A DNA stretch of 64,000 nucleotides from DASZFV01 sp036494575 (GCA_036494575.1 DASXOE010000154.1:18522-82521); one strand, 5' to 3'; counted from the first letter of the stretch, positions 42,469-53,636 are shown. A program made the numbers and translations. The notes: generated by a model from the sequence alone, not told the origin.

Positions 42469-43212
42469 TCAGATCGGCGGCTCGTCGCCAGGCTGCGGCT
42501 CGTTGCCCCAGACGAGAATGCCGTCGATGTACGCCGTGATCTTCGTCGACGGGGCGGCCGCTCCCATCGCCGAGCAGTCGTACGAAAAATCGTCGGTCTG
42601 AACGATCGGCGAGAAGTCCTTGTTGTGCAGCCGCAGCTGGATCTGGCCGGTCTCGAGCAGCGGATCGAGCGCGAAGGCGCCCACCTTGAACGCGATCTCG
42701 ACGTACTCGTTCGCCTTGGGCTTGGGCGGCATCACGGCCACGAACTTGGGCCCGGGCGTGTCGGCCGACGTGACGATGTTCGTGCAGCCGAGGTTCGCGA
42801 CGTCGCAATCGAGCTCCTGCTGCTTGCCCGCGTCGATCGTGTACCAGTAACGCAAGCTCAGGTCCGACAGCGCGAAGGAGAGCGAGCCCTCGTTCGTGAC
42901 GTCGAGGACGAAGCTGGCCTGCCCCGTGTCGTTGCTGCGGCAGGTATACAGGACCTTGACCTGCGGCGCGCCGGCGTCGTCCGCGTCCACCGGGCCAGCG
43001 GCGCCGGCCAGGCCCTCGGCATCCGCCGCGCCGACTGCGCCCGCCGCGCCTGTCGCACCGCCGCCGGCGTATCCCGCGGCTAGACCGGGGCCGCCGTCCT
43101 GGGACCGGTTTCGGTAATACTGATCGGCGCCCTGACACGCGGCGCTGGTCGCCGCCGCCAGCAGGCAGGCCGCGAGAGCGAGGCGGCGCGGATTGGTTTT
43201 CACCGGCGGCAC
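42469..43212 (-). CDS. Lipoprotein with family 3 carbohydrate-binding module
   Basis: 247 residues. Lipobox TSAAC after ALAACLLAAAT, a Gly/Ala collagen-like spacer (GATGAAGAVGAADAEGLAGA), then a CBM3: VKVLYTCRSNDTGQASFVLD, LSDLSLRYWYTIDAGKQQ, EYVEIAFKVGAF and FSPIVQTDDFSYD follow the CBM3 strand order. CBM3 modules bind cellulose or chitin, but in lipoproteins of predatory or soil bacteria the role may be adhesion. Outer-membrane or surface location expected. The stop codon touches the permease stop of the opposite strand (42468/42469). Confidence 0.85.
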   Translation of the reverse strand: MPPVKTNPRRLALAACLLAAATSAACQGADQYYRNRSQDGGPGLAAGYAGGGATGAAGAVGAADAEGLAGAAGPVDADDAGAPQVKVLYTCRSNDTGQASFVLDVTNEGSLSFALSDLSLRYWYTIDAGKQQELDCDVANLGCTNIVTSADTPGPKFVAVMPPKPKANEYVEIAFKVGAFALDPLLETGQIQLRLHNKDFSPIVQTDDFSYDCSAMGAAAPSTKITAYIDGILVWGNEPQPGDEPPI

Positions 43213-43306
43213 GCGCCGATCCTAGACCGCTTTCGAGCTGATTTCGATCTGGCCCGGGTCTCAACGGGGCCGTCAGGTTTCGAGAGAGGCGCAGAGTCCA
43301 GGTTGA

Positions 43307-44209
43307 ATGACCCGTTTTGCGCGGGGAGGCGTCTCTTCCCCCATGATGACGGTCTCGTCGGTTCGCGTGACCTCGGGCTCGCGTCGCGTCGCGTGGCTGG
43401 CCGCGGCGGTGCTCGCGTTCGTGGCGTGCGGCGGGGGCGGACCCCGCGTCGCGGGCGCGCCCGGCGGCGGAGGTACGACGGGCGCCTCGGGAACCGGGGC
43501 GGTGGCCGGCACGACGGGCGGCGGCGGAGCTTCCGGCGATTCCGGCGTCGCGGGCGCGCCCGGTGTCGCGGGCGGCGGCGCGGGCGCGACGGGGACGGCC
43601 GGCGCGGCGGGTGGCGCCGGCGCGGCCGGGCAGGGCGGCGGCGGTGGGGTCGTCGACGCGGGGAGCGGCGTCGCTCCCGAGGCGGGGAGCGACGCCCCGG
43701 CCGGTCCGTTCACGCTGACGAGCAGCGCCTTCATCGAGGGGATGGAGATCCCGCTTCCGTACAAGTGCGCGGAGGTGCAGCCCGCGGGCATGAATCAGTC
43801 GCCGCCGCTCGCCTGGACGCCAGGCCCGCCCGGCACGATGAGCTACGCCGTGACGCTCAACCACGCGGCCGCCGACAATTCGGCGCACTGGGCGCTGTGG
43901 GACATCCCAGCCACGATGACCTCGCTCGCCGCCAATGTCGACCATGTCGCCATGCCGCCCTTGCCCGCGGGCGCCCGGCAGGGCACGCAGAACCTCGACG
44001 GCTTCACGGGCATCGGCTACCTGGGTCCGTGCCCGCAGGCCGTGGGCGCGCGGCAGACGTACCGGTTCACGGTGTGGGCGTTGAAGGTGGCGACACTAGG
44101 CGGCGTGACGTCCTCCTCGACGACCGCCGCCGCGCAGACCGCCATCAAGAACGCCGCGCTGCCCGGCGGCTCCGCCACCCTCACGGGCACGCAGATCCGG
44201 TCCAACTAG
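43307..44209 (+). CDS. Lipoprotein with PEBP (Raf-kinase-inhibitor-like, YbhB-type) domain
   Basis: 300 residues if started at ATG 43307; ATG 43343 is the other option. Signal segment AWLAAAVLAFVAC ends in a lipidation Cys, followed by ~75 residues of Gly-x-x collagen-like sequence (GTAGAAGGAGAAGQGGGGG). The C-terminal ~165 residues are a bacterial PEBP domain: FTLTSSAFIEGMEIPLPYKC, SPPLAWTPGPPGTMSYAVTL, HWALWDIPA and GYLGPCPQAVGARQTYRFTV. PEBP domains bind phospholipid-like or small ligands. Function here unknown. Followed within 2 bases by palindromic repeat copy A. Confidence 0.85.
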   Translation: MTRFARGGVSSPMMTVSSVRVTSGSRRVAWLAAAVLAFVACGGGGPRVAGAPGGGGTTGASGTGAVAGTTGGGGASGDSGVAGAPGVAGGGAGATGTAGAAGGAGAAGQGGGGGVVDAGSGVAPEAGSDAPAGPFTLTSSAFIEGMEIPLPYKCAEVQPAGMNQSPPLAWTPGPPGTMSYAVTLNHAAADNSAHWALWDIPATMTSLAANVDHVAMPPLPAGARQGTQNLDGFTGIGYLGPCPQAVGARQTYRFTVWALKVATLGGVTSSSTTAAAQTAIKNAALPGGSATLTGTQIRSN

Positions 44210-44210
44210 G

Positions 44211-44295
44211 GCTCGCGACCGAAGGTCGCGAGGTGGGGGGCAGGGCGTGGAGGCCCCGACGTGAGCCCGTTGCCGCTAGGCAAACGGGCTCCTAG
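44211..44295. repeat. Palindromic dispersed repeat, copy A
   Basis: 85 bases starting 2 bases after the PEBP gene stop codon. Two hairpins: ctcgcgacc (44212-44220) / ggtcgcgag (44224-44232) with a GAA loop, and gagcccgttgcc (44263-44274) / ggcaaacgggctc (44279-44291) with a GCTA loop and one bulged base. A second copy lies at 48059-48142 in the same orientation. Confidence 0.85.
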
Positions 44296-44349
44296 CCGTT
44301 CGACTCGAAAACAGGACGACGGGACCCGCGGGGTGGTAACTCTGAGGGC

Positions 44350-45329
44350 GTGAGGTTTCGCGTTTGGCTCCTGGCTGGCGTCGCCGGACTGGGCGCCGCC
44401 GTGCTCGGGTCGGCGCCCGGCGCGGCGGCGGTCAAGACGGCGCGTCCGCGCGGCGTGAACGCGCGCACGGGCCGCGCGACGCCGCCGTTCTCCGAGCTCG
44501 TCAAGGCGGCGCGCAAGAACGATCGCGCGGCCCTCGAGCGGCTCGCCGGCCGCTTCGGCGTGGCCCGCCTCGCCGAGGGCGTGCGCGCGCCCGACACGGC
44601 GGTCGTGCAGTCGGCGCTCGCGGCGCTCCCCTTTGCGCGCGGGGGCGTCCTGCTCGCGGCCACGGTCGCCGAGCGGCTCGACGCCGCCGACCCGGCGCTC
44701 GCGACGGCTGCGGCGCGCACGCTCGGCGCGCTGCTCGACGGCGACGCGCCGGCCGAGCTCGCCGAGTGGGAGGTGCCGCCCGACGTCGTGGCCCGCGCCT
44801 GCGGCGGCCTGCGTTCCCTCGCGACGCGCACCGACGCCCCGCCGTCCGTCCGCCTCGCGGCGCTCGACGCGCTCGCCGGCGCGCAGGGCGCTTGTCCGGC
44901 GCTCCCCGATCTGGCGGCCCTGCTGCTGCATGATCTCGTGCCCGCCGTGCGCCGCGCGGCCGCGCTCCTTCTTCCGGCGGGCGACGTGCGTTCTCAGATC
45001 CCCCTGCGCGAGGGTCTGGCCGATCCCGATCCGGCCGTGAGCGGCGCGTGCGCGGCGGTGGTCTGCCGGCGCGTCGATCCTTCGGCTTCCGCGGCCGCGG
45101 CCCGCGCGCGCCACGATGCGCTCGTCGAGCAGGCGACGGCGGCGGCGCGCGCGATCGCGGCGGCACCCGCGACGCGGCCCGAGGACGCCGTCGAGATGCT
45201 GGCCTGCCTCGCCGCCGCCGGCACGCCGGCCGATCGCGCGCTCCTCGAGAAGCTGCGCGGCGGCGGCGCTCCGCCCGTGCGCGAGCGCGCGGCGCTGCTC
45301 CTCGGCGGCGCCGCGCCCGGCAAGCCCGA

Positions 45330-45333
<4 letters not shown>
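44350..45333 (+). CDS. HEAT-like repeat protein, exported
   Basis: 327 residues from GTG. Signal peptide (to about GSAPGAAA). The rest is Ala/Leu/Arg helical repeats typical of HEAT/PBS-lyase-like units, e.g. PPSVRLAALDALAG, LVPAVRRAAALLLPAGD, PPVRERAALLLGGA. No catalytic motif. Its stop overlaps the murJ start (ATGA, 45330-45333), so it is coupled to murJ and may be an envelope scaffold linked to peptidoglycan work, which is an inference from position. Confidence 0.75.
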
Positions 45334-46922
<1,589 letters not shown>

Positions 46923-46947
46923 GCCTCAGGCCGAGCGAGAGCGATTT

Positions 46948-47346
46948 TCATCCCACGTCGTTCCCCGGCCGCCGCTCCACGATCTCGCGCCGCAGTACCC
47001 CGAGCAGCTGCATCAGGTCGACGGGCTTCGTCAGCGTCGTGCACACGGGAAAATGCATGCGCCGCCAATCGGGCGTGGAGCTGATGACGATGACCGGAAT
47101 GGCCTTCAGGAGATCGTCGGCGTCGCGACGCTTCAGGAACTCGTAGCCGTCCATGCGGGGCATCCCGAGGTCGAGCACGACCACGTCCGGCAGCGCGAAC
47201 TCGTTCAGGTGCTCGAGGGCGTCCGCGCCGTCGGTGGCGCCGATCACGGAATAGCCTTCTTCGACGAGAACGTCGCACAGGCCTTCGCGCAGCTCCGAGT
47301 CGTCGTCCACGACCAGGACGGAGCCGGCTGAGTGCGCTGAGTTCAT
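46948..47346 (-). CDS. Single-domain response regulator (CheY-like)
   Basis: 132 residues, receiver domain only. Acidic pocket VLVVDDDSELREGL, phospho-acceptor Asp in VVVLDLGMPRMDGYEF, Thr/Ser in VIVISST and Lys in CTTLTKPVDLMQLL. No output domain, so it likely signals by protein contact or phosphotransfer; no kinase is adjacent. Start at ATG 47346 (TTG 47364 would add six residues). Confidence 0.9.
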   Translation of the reverse strand: MNSAHSAGSVLVVDDDSELREGLCDVLVEEGYSVIGATDGADALEHLNEFALPDVVVLDLGMPRMDGYEFLKRRDADDLLKAIPVIVISSTPDWRRMHFPVCTTLTKPVDLMQLLGVLRREIVERRPGNDVG

Positions 47347-47426
47347 GCATGAGGTGCTTTTCAAGAAACGTGCCGGATTTCAGGGTGTTGCTGCGATGCT
47401 ACGGTGGCCTCCGTACAAGCGCCGTT

Positions 47427-47445
47427 GCGCGGCATCTTGCCGCGC
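47427..47445. other. Short GC hairpin in the 47347-47559 gap
   Basis: gcgcggc (47427-47433) and gccgcgc (47439-47445) form a 7-bp stem with a 5-base loop. It lies between the response-regulator start and the secreted-protein gene at 47560, whose upstream 60 bases are AT-richer (tcagtgtcacttagttacg) and probably contain its promoter. Confidence 0.4.
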
Positions 47446-47559
47446 CAGCCCGTAGCCGTCGCGCAACAAAGACAGGAACGAAACTCGCGCGTAACGTTCG
47501 CTCAGGTACTCTCAGTGTCACTTAGTTACGTTTAGCGTCCGGCTTAGGAGATCTTACCC

Positions 47560-48057
47560 ATGACTTCGCTTATCCGGGGCCGTGCGTCAGCGCCGGCCCT
47601 CGTGTTTTGTCTGGCGCTCGCGCCGGCCGTCGCTTCCGGGGCGGCCGCGCGCCTGCGCATCAAGAATGGGCACGGGCTCACCGTCTCGCTCGGCAGGACG
47701 CACGAGGCCGCCACGGGCATTCGCCCGGACAAGAAGATCTGGACGCTCGAGCTCGACGCCTCGCTCGTCGGCGCGGACGCCGAGCTCCGCGACGTCACGC
47801 CGAACGTCGTGGGCGCGCGCTGGAGCGTGCCCATCGAGACGGAGCACCTCGTGCTCGACGCCACACGGTTTCTCGCGAGCCACGTCTATCGGCTGGAGGT
47901 GCGGCGCGAGCGCAAGCTGCTTGGCAGCGCGCTCGTGTATCTCTATCCGCTGGCGCCGCCGGAGCGCGTGAGCCGCGTGGATCTCGACGGCCAACCCGAG
48001 CCCGCGCCGGACAGCAAGGACGAGGCGCCGGCGCCGCTCGCGAAGGGCGGGCTCTAG
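47560..48057 (+). CDS. Hypothetical secreted protein
   Basis: 165 residues. Signal peptide (SAPALVFCLALAPAVASGAA) and a strand-rich single domain (RLRIKNGHGLTVSLGRTHEA, IWTLELDASLVGADAELRDV, HVYRLEVRRERKLLGSALVY) that looks immunoglobulin- or jelly-roll-like. Pro/Asp/Ala-rich tail. Unassigned; likely periplasmic. Followed within 2 bases by repeat copy B. Confidence 0.65.
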   Translation: MTSLIRGRASAPALVFCLALAPAVASGAAARLRIKNGHGLTVSLGRTHEAATGIRPDKKIWTLELDASLVGADAELRDVTPNVVGARWSVPIETEHLVLDATRFLASHVYRLEVRRERKLLGSALVYLYPLAPPERVSRVDLDGQPEPAPDSKDEAPAPLAKGGL

Positions 48058-48058
48058 A

Positions 48059-48142
48059 GGTCGCGACCGAAAATCACGAGGTGGGGCGCAGGGTGTAGAG
48101 GCCCCGACGTGAGCCTGTTGCCGTTAGGCAGACGGGTCCTAG
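48059..48142. repeat. Palindromic dispersed repeat, copy B
   Basis: 84 bases, about ten substitutions and one single-base gap from copy A (44211-44295). Both start 2 bases after a plus-strand stop codon. The first hairpin is degraded (ggtcgcgacc / atcacgag), the second retains gagcctgttgcc / ggcagacgggtc. The end of this copy (cctag) supplies the minus-strand stop codon of the Lcl-domain lipoprotein. Confidence 0.85.
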
Positions 48143-49002
48143 TTGGCGTAGGGGAGGCAGTCGGCGATCTTGACGTCGGGGGCGGTGCCTCCGGCGTGGG
48201 AGCGGCAGGCGTCGCAGGTGGCGGCGGAGTAGGCCGTCGCGGTGGTCGAAGGCTTGGCGGTGCCGCGCACGCAGACGAAGGGGCCGGCGAAGTCCACGCC
48301 CTGCCAGGCGCAGGCGAGCGAGCCGGCGTTGTACTCGGCGATGTTGCACGAGTGGCTGTCGCCCATGCAGCCGTCCGGGACGGTGTCGGCGGCCGGGATG
48401 TAGATCGGGTTCGTGACGTAGGCGTTGGGGTTGGCGTTGGCGGCGATGTTGGGCCAGGTGGCCAGCTCCTCGGGGGCGGGGACGCGCCAATCGGTCCAGC
48501 CGTCTTGCGCGAGCGCCGCACAGAATTTCCCGGCGCGCTTGTTGGTCATGTTCGTCGCAGAGGGGGAGCGCTGCCAGACGAGGCAGGTCTTGAGGTCCAG
48601 GAGCGACGCGCTGCCGAGCATCTGCGTGCCCGTGCCGCCGCCCGGGCAATCGACGACGGGGGCATCGCCGCCGGACGCGGGAGCTTCGGTCGCGCCCGTG
48701 TCGGTCGCCGGCCCGGTGTCGGTCGTCGCGCCAGTGTCCGCGGCCGGACCGGCGTCCGCGCCGGCCGCAGAGCCCGCGGCGCCGGCGGCCGCCCCGGCAG
48801 GCCCACCGACGCCGGCGGCGCCGACGCCCGCCGTGGACTCACCCGCGGCGCCGCCGCTGCTCCCCGAGGCGCCGGCGCTGCCCGGATTGCCGGCGGAGTG
48901 CGTGGCGCCGCCGCATCCAGGTCCAGCGCCGAGCCACGCCGCGCACACGAGGGCGCACGCGCAGGCCATTGTCGAGCATGCTCCGTGAGCTCTCAAGCGC
49001 AC
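48139..49002 (-). CDS. Lipoprotein with Lcl-type (DUF1566-like) C-terminal domain
   Basis: 287 residues. Signal segment MACACALVCAAWLGAGPGC (Cys ~30), a Gly/Ala-rich spacer with collagen-like GxG runs (AAGVGGPAGAAAGAAGSAA) and Asp/Thr repeats (ATTDTGPATDTGAT). The C-terminal ~150 residues resemble the Lcl_C/DUF1566 fold: LLDLKTCLVWQRSPSATNMT, FCAALAQDGWTDWRVPAPEE and a closing FVCVRG; many Cys suggest disulfides. These domains sit on surface or sugar-binding proteins. Its stop codon lies inside the palindromic repeat copy B. Confidence 0.78.
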   Translation of the reverse strand: MRLRAHGACSTMACACALVCAAWLGAGPGCGGATHSAGNPGSAGASGSSGGAAGESTAGVGAAGVGGPAGAAAGAAGSAAGADAGPAADTGATTDTGPATDTGATEAPASGGDAPVVDCPGGGTGTQMLGSASLLDLKTCLVWQRSPSATNMTNKRAGKFCAALAQDGWTDWRVPAPEELATWPNIAANANPNAYVTNPIYIPAADTVPDGCMGDSHSCNIAEYNAGSLACAWQGVDFAGPFVCVRGTAKPSTTATAYSAATCDACRSHAGGTAPDVKIADCLPYAN

Positions 49003-49090
49003 CAGCCTATCGCCGCGCGACCGTCGAAGACAAGCCCACTGGGCACTTGGGCAGTGCGGCCCCTTGGAGCGGTCGGGTCGAGATAGCCGC

Positions 49091-50650
49091 TCAGCGTTCG
49101 TGCGGCATGCGGTCGCGCGGGCCGCGGAAGTACTGCATGGGCGAGTAGAAGCGGAAGTTCGAGACGCGGCTCGTGTAGACGCAGGCGTAGGCCTCGACCT
49201 GCTCGCCGAACTTGCTGATCTCGTAGCCCTCGCGGAAGAGCGGGCCCCAGTAGGGGTTGAAGGCGTGGTCGATCTCGGCCTCGAGCGTGTGGTGCTGCGC
49301 CGTCGCGGCGCGCAACTGCTTGCGCAGCGCTTCGATCATCTCCTTGACGGCCCACCGCGCGTCGACGATCTGGTCGGAGCCGGGCGTGTGGTCGCCGAGC
49401 TTCTGCAGCGCGCGCAGCGTCGTCTGGCGCTCGTTGAGCTCGGCGTCGAGGTGGATGAGCTCGGCGTCGAGGCGGTCGAGCTTCGCGAGCTCGCCGCGCA
49501 GGTGGTCGTACGTCCCGACCTCGTGCTCCATCTCCTGCAGCACCATCGCCGTGCGCCAGTTCGAGGACTTCCGCGAGCGCAGCATGTCGCCGTAGATGTG
49601 ATCGCCCACGAAGAGCACGCGATCGCCGCTGGCGCGCGCGCGCTCCTCGAAGGCCTTGAGGTTGCCGCCCTCGTAGATGCGCCCGCGCTGGAACGGGCCG
49701 TCCTGAGGCCGCGTCGTCGGCAGGCCCGCCTGGTCGAGCTCGACGAACGGGCGGTCCGCCGTGAAGAACTCGGGCTTGGCGGCGCTCACGACGACGACGT
49801 CGAAGTAGCTCTTCCAGTTCGGGTAGGCGGCGAGCGCGCCATCCAGCAGGTAGCTCATGACGGTGGTCGTGTAATCCCAGGCCGAGTTCGTGAGGAGGAA
49901 GAGCCGCTTGCCCGACGAGCGGAACTTGTGCAGCGTCTCGGCGAGGGCGTCGTCGCGCTCGATGTACGACGGCAGCTGCGCGCTCACGATGGTCTTGATC
50001 GAGCCGTCGCGGTGCGCGAGGTCGATGCACTCGCGGATGTGTTCCCACATGGCGCCGTAGGCCGGCTTGCCGGGCGCGTCTGCGCGATCGAAGAAGTCGA
50101 CGAGGCCGGCGTAGAGCACCGCCTCGGGCAGCGCGAACAGCGTGTCGATCCAGGCGTAACGCCGATTCGACAGGCGCGTGCGCTCGCGCTGGTAGAGCTC
50201 GCCAATCTTGTCGCGATTCAGATTCGTGAGGCCGTGGCGCGCGCGGCCGGGGTAGCCGTAGCGATCGGGCTTGAAGACGTTGCCGTTCTCGCGATCGACG
50301 ACCAGGCCGCGCAGCGCGAGCTGCGGGTCATAAACGAGGCCGCGGATGGCCTCGGGATAGCCCTTGGCCGTGACGAGCTTCTCCACGGTCGCGCGGATCG
50401 ACAGCTCCTCGATGCTGGCCTGATTGTAGAGCGCGAGCGTGTAGTCCATGTCGAACCCGACGAGCTCGATCTTGTCGAGGCGCAGGTTGCGGTTGACGAA
50501 GACGCGGTGCTCGCGCGGGATGTCGACCGCTCGCGGGGCCGCCTCGCCGGTCCCTGCCGCGGCTTCCATCAAGTTGTCGGGCGCCGATACCGGTTCGGGG
50601 CTCTGATTTTGGGAGAGCTTGGCGGCCGCCGCCTCCCTCGCTGTGCTCAC
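49091..50650 (-). CDS. HAD-IG family 5'-nucleotidase
   Basis: 519 residues from GTG. HAD motif I is IELVGFDMDYTLALYN, motif II LFLLTNSAWDYTTTVMSYLL, and the late GDRVLFVGDHIYGDMLRS holds motif III/IV. The order and length match the HAD-IG/cytosolic IMP-GMP 5'-nucleotidase group. An internal charged coiled-coil (LAKLDRLDAELIHLDAELNE) follows the catalytic core. Cytosolic; would hydrolyse purine nucleoside monophosphates. Divergent from nadE. Confidence 0.9.
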   Translation of the reverse strand: MSTAREAAAAKLSQNQSPEPVSAPDNLMEAAAGTGEAAPRAVDIPREHRVFVNRNLRLDKIELVGFDMDYTLALYNQASIEELSIRATVEKLVTAKGYPEAIRGLVYDPQLALRGLVVDRENGNVFKPDRYGYPGRARHGLTNLNRDKIGELYQRERTRLSNRRYAWIDTLFALPEAVLYAGLVDFFDRADAPGKPAYGAMWEHIRECIDLAHRDGSIKTIVSAQLPSYIERDDALAETLHKFRSSGKRLFLLTNSAWDYTTTVMSYLLDGALAAYPNWKSYFDVVVVSAAKPEFFTADRPFVELDQAGLPTTRPQDGPFQRGRIYEGGNLKAFEERARASGDRVLFVGDHIYGDMLRSRKSSNWRTAMVLQEMEHEVGTYDHLRGELAKLDRLDAELIHLDAELNERQTTLRALQKLGDHTPGSDQIVDARWAVKEMIEALRKQLRAATAQHHTLEAEIDHAFNPYWGPLFREGYEISKFGEQVEAYACVYTSRVSNFRFYSPMQYFRGPRDRMPHER

Positions 50651-50708
50651 CGATTTATTTTACCACCGGCGACCCCAAACCGCCCGCCCCGCGATAGAGT
50701 CGAGACGC

Positions 50709-52394
50709 GTGCGCATCGCGCTCGGACAGATCAATCCCACGATCGGGGACCTCGACGGCAATCGTCGGCTCGTGTGGGATGCCGCGCTCGAGGCCGAAGG
50801 CCGCGGCGCCGCGCTCGCGGTCTTTCCCGAGCTCGCGCTCTCGGGTTATCCGCCCAAGGATCTGCTCGAGCGCGCGGCCTTTCTCGACGCCGCGCGCGCG
50901 AGCCTCGACGGCCTCGCGCACGAGCTCGGGGCTCGCGGCGTGCGTGTGGGCGTGCTCGTGGGTTTCCCCGAGCGCCTGCCGCCGTCGCCGTCTGGGCGCG
51001 GCGTGGCCAACAGCGCCGCGCTCATCGAGGGCGGCCGCGTCGTGTCCGTGACGCGCAAGTCGCTCCTGCCCACCTACGACGTCTTCGACGAGTGGCGCTA
51101 CTTCGACGCCGCCACCGAGGTGGCCGCCGTGCCGTTCCGCGGGCGTCGTCTCGGCGTCACGATCTGCGAGGACATCTGGAACGACGGCGACTTCTGGCCG
51201 CATCGCCTCTACCGCGCGGATCCCGTCGAGGCGCTCGTCGCCGCCGGCGCCGACGTCATCGTGAACATCTCGGCGTCGCCGTACTCGATCGAGAAGCGTC
51301 ACCTTCGGCCGCGCATGCTGGCCGCGACGGCGCGGCGCTGGGCGCGGCCGCTCGTCTTCGTCAACCAAGTGGGCGGACAGGACGACCTCGTCTTCGACGG
51401 CGCCAGCCTCGGGCTCGACGCGCGCGGTGAGGTCATCGCGCGCGGCCCCGAGCACGGCAGCGCCGTCGTGCTCGTCGACGTCGACGCCGGGACCGGCGAC
51501 CTCGGGGCTTTCGACGCTCGGGACGAACGCTCGGCCTTGGGCGCGCTCACGCTCGGCACGCGCGACTACGCGCGGCGGTGCGGCTTCTCGCGCGCGTTGC
51601 TCGGCCTTTCGGGCGGCATCGACTCGGCGCTCGTGGCCTGCGTCGCGGCGCGCGCGCTCGGCCCGCGCAACGTGCTGGGCGTCGCCATGCCGTCGCGCTT
51701 CTCGTCGGAGGGCTCGCGGCGCGACGCCGAGGCGCTCGCGCGCGCGCTCGGCATCGAGCTCGCGACGATCCCCATCGAGCCGATGTTCGCGCCGTACCTC
51801 GAGACGCTGCGGGCGCCGCTCGAGGCCTTCGCGCCCGCGCAGGCGCCGGCCGCGGCGGCGGAGGCGGCGCAGCTCACGTCCGAGAACCTGCAGGCGCGCA
51901 TCCGCGGGGCCATCCTCATGGCCCTGTCCAATCGCCAGGATCGCCTGCTGCTCACGACGGGAAACAAGAGCGAGATCGCGACGGGCTACTGCACGCTCTA
52001 CGGCGACATGGCCGGCGGCCTGGCCGTCATCAGCGACGCGCCCAAGACGCTCGTCTATCGCCTGGCCCGCGCCGTGAACGCCGAGGCGCCCGTCATTCCC
52101 GAGTCGACGCTCACGAAGGCGCCGTCGGCCGAGCTGCGCCCCGACCAGACCGACCAGGATTCGTTGCCGCCGTACGACGTGCTCGACGCGATCCTCGAGG
52201 CGCACCTCGTCGAAGGCAAGGATACCGAAGCCCTCGTGGCCGCCGGCTTCGAGCGCGCCGTCGTCACCGACGTCGTGCGCCGCGTGCGCGCGAGCGAGTA
52301 CAAGCGCCGCCAGATGCCGCCCGGCCTCAAGATCACGGGCAAGGCCTTCGGCCCCGGCCGCCGCTACCCGATCGCCGCCGCCTGGAAAGGCTGA
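50709..52394 (+). CDS. nadE: Glutamine-dependent NAD synthetase
   Basis: 561 residues. N-terminal nitrilase-type glutaminase with the triad E41 (FPELALSGYPPKD), K117 (RKSLLPTYDVFDE) and C153 (TICEDIWNDGDFWPH); C-terminal synthetase with the PP-loop LLGLSGGIDSALV (SGGIDS ~301-306) and LLTTGNKSEIATGYCTLYGD then MAGGLAVISD. Converts nicotinate adenine dinucleotide to NAD with glutamine as nitrogen donor. GTG start MRIALGQINP. Confidence 0.95.
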   Translation: MRIALGQINPTIGDLDGNRRLVWDAALEAEGRGAALAVFPELALSGYPPKDLLERAAFLDAARASLDGLAHELGARGVRVGVLVGFPERLPPSPSGRGVANSAALIEGGRVVSVTRKSLLPTYDVFDEWRYFDAATEVAAVPFRGRRLGVTICEDIWNDGDFWPHRLYRADPVEALVAAGADVIVNISASPYSIEKRHLRPRMLAATARRWARPLVFVNQVGGQDDLVFDGASLGLDARGEVIARGPEHGSAVVLVDVDAGTGDLGAFDARDERSALGALTLGTRDYARRCGFSRALLGLSGGIDSALVACVAARALGPRNVLGVAMPSRFSSEGSRRDAEALARALGIELATIPIEPMFAPYLETLRAPLEAFAPAQAPAAAAEAAQLTSENLQARIRGAILMALSNRQDRLLLTTGNKSEIATGYCTLYGDMAGGLAVISDAPKTLVYRLARAVNAEAPVIPESTLTKAPSAELRPDQTDQDSLPPYDVLDAILEAHLVEGKDTEALVAAGFERAVVTDVVRRVRASEYKRRQMPPGLKITGKAFGPGRRYPIAAAWKG

Positions 52395-52508
52395 GGCGAA
52401 GGGCCGAGCGGCCCAAGCGGCCGGCGTCGGGCCGGTCATCCGCGCGCCGTTGAATCCGCCGCCGCGAGCCTGTATCGTGCGCGCGCTTTCCGCGAAGGAG
52501 ATTCAGGC

Positions 52509-53579
52509 ATGCGCGCGCTCATTTGTGTTCTGCCGGGGGATGGGATCGGGCCCGAGGTCACGACCGAGGCCGTCGGCGTCCTCGAGGCCGTCGCCCAGGC
52601 GAACGGGCACACGTTCGAGACGCGCGAGGCGCTCATCGGCGGCGCCGCCATCGACGCCACGGGCTCGGCGCTGCCGCCCGCGACGCTCGAGCTCGCGCGC
52701 CAGGCCGACGCCGTGCTCCTCGGCGCCGTGGGCGGGCCCAAGTGGGATGACCCGCGCGCCAAGGTGAGGCCGGAGCAGGGCCTGCTCGCGATCCGCAAGG
52801 GGCTCGGTCTTTACGCCAACCTGCGCCCCGTGGCCGTCAAGCCGCTGCTCATGCGCGCGTCGCCGCTGCGCCCCGAGCTGCTCGCGGGGGTCGACATGGT
52901 CGTCGTGCGCGAGCTCACGGGCGGCATCTACTTCGGCGAGAAGAAGCGCGACAAAGACAGCGCCTCCGACCTGTGCGTCTACACCGAGGGCGAGGTCGAG
53001 CGCATCGTGCGCAGCGCCGCGCGCATCGCGCAGGGACGCCGCAAGAAGCTGTGCTCGGTCGACAAGGCCAACGTCCTCGAGACGTCGCGCCTGTGGCGCG
53101 AGGTCGCGGCGCGCGTCGTCGCGAAGGAGTTCCCGGACCTGCAGCTCACGAACATGCTCGTCGACGCCTGCGCCATGCACCTCATCCGACGCCCGGCCGA
53201 CTTCGACGTCATCGTCACGGAGAACATGTTCGGCGACATCCTCACCGACGAGGCGTCGATGCTCGCCGGGTCGATGGGCATGCTGCCGTCGGCGTCGCTC
53301 GGCGACGGCAAGCGCGGCCTCTACGAGCCCATTCACGGCTCGGCGCCCGACATCGCGGGCAAGGGCGTCGCGAACCCGTACGCGACGATCCTCAGCCTCG
53401 CGATGCTGCTCCGCCACTCCCTTGGGCTCGAGGCCGAGGCGCGCGCGGTCGAGGCGGCCGTCGACGCCGCGATCGTCGCCGGCATTCTGCCCGCTGACGT
53501 TGCGGCGCCCGGCGCCAAACCGGCGACGACGAGCGAGGCCGGCACGGCCGTGCGGCAGGCGTTGCACGCGGCGCGCTGA
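52509..53579 (+). CDS. leuB: 3-isopropylmalate dehydrogenase
   Basis: 356 residues. ICVLPGDGIGPEVTTEAVGV, AVLLGAVGGPKWDDP, VVVRELTGGIYFGEKK, VDKANVLETSRLW, VTENMFGDILTDEASMLAGS and the C-terminal GLYEPIHGSAPDIAGKGVAN then PYATILS are all standard. Oxidises and decarboxylates 3-isopropylmalate in leucine synthesis. ATG at 52509 preceded by AAGGAG. Not in a leu operon here. Confidence 0.96.
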   Translation: MRALICVLPGDGIGPEVTTEAVGVLEAVAQANGHTFETREALIGGAAIDATGSALPPATLELARQADAVLLGAVGGPKWDDPRAKVRPEQGLLAIRKGLGLYANLRPVAVKPLLMRASPLRPELLAGVDMVVVRELTGGIYFGEKKRDKDSASDLCVYTEGEVERIVRSAARIAQGRRKKLCSVDKANVLETSRLWREVAARVVAKEFPDLQLTNMLVDACAMHLIRRPADFDVIVTENMFGDILTDEASMLAGSMGMLPSASLGDGKRGLYEPIHGSAPDIAGKGVANPYATILSLAMLLRHSLGLEAEARAVEAAVDAAIVAGILPADVAAPGAKPATTSEAGTAVRQALHAAR

Positions 53580-53636
53580 GCCCGCCCGTAGGGACAACTC
53601 CGGAGCCGCCGCGCCGAGCGTGTGGGCGCAGGTGCG

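Noticed and set aside
49064..51430. 788-codon plus-strand open frame over the nucleotidase and nadE start
   Set aside because: Overlaps two well-supported genes in other frames and shows shadow-like Arg/Ala/Val composition.
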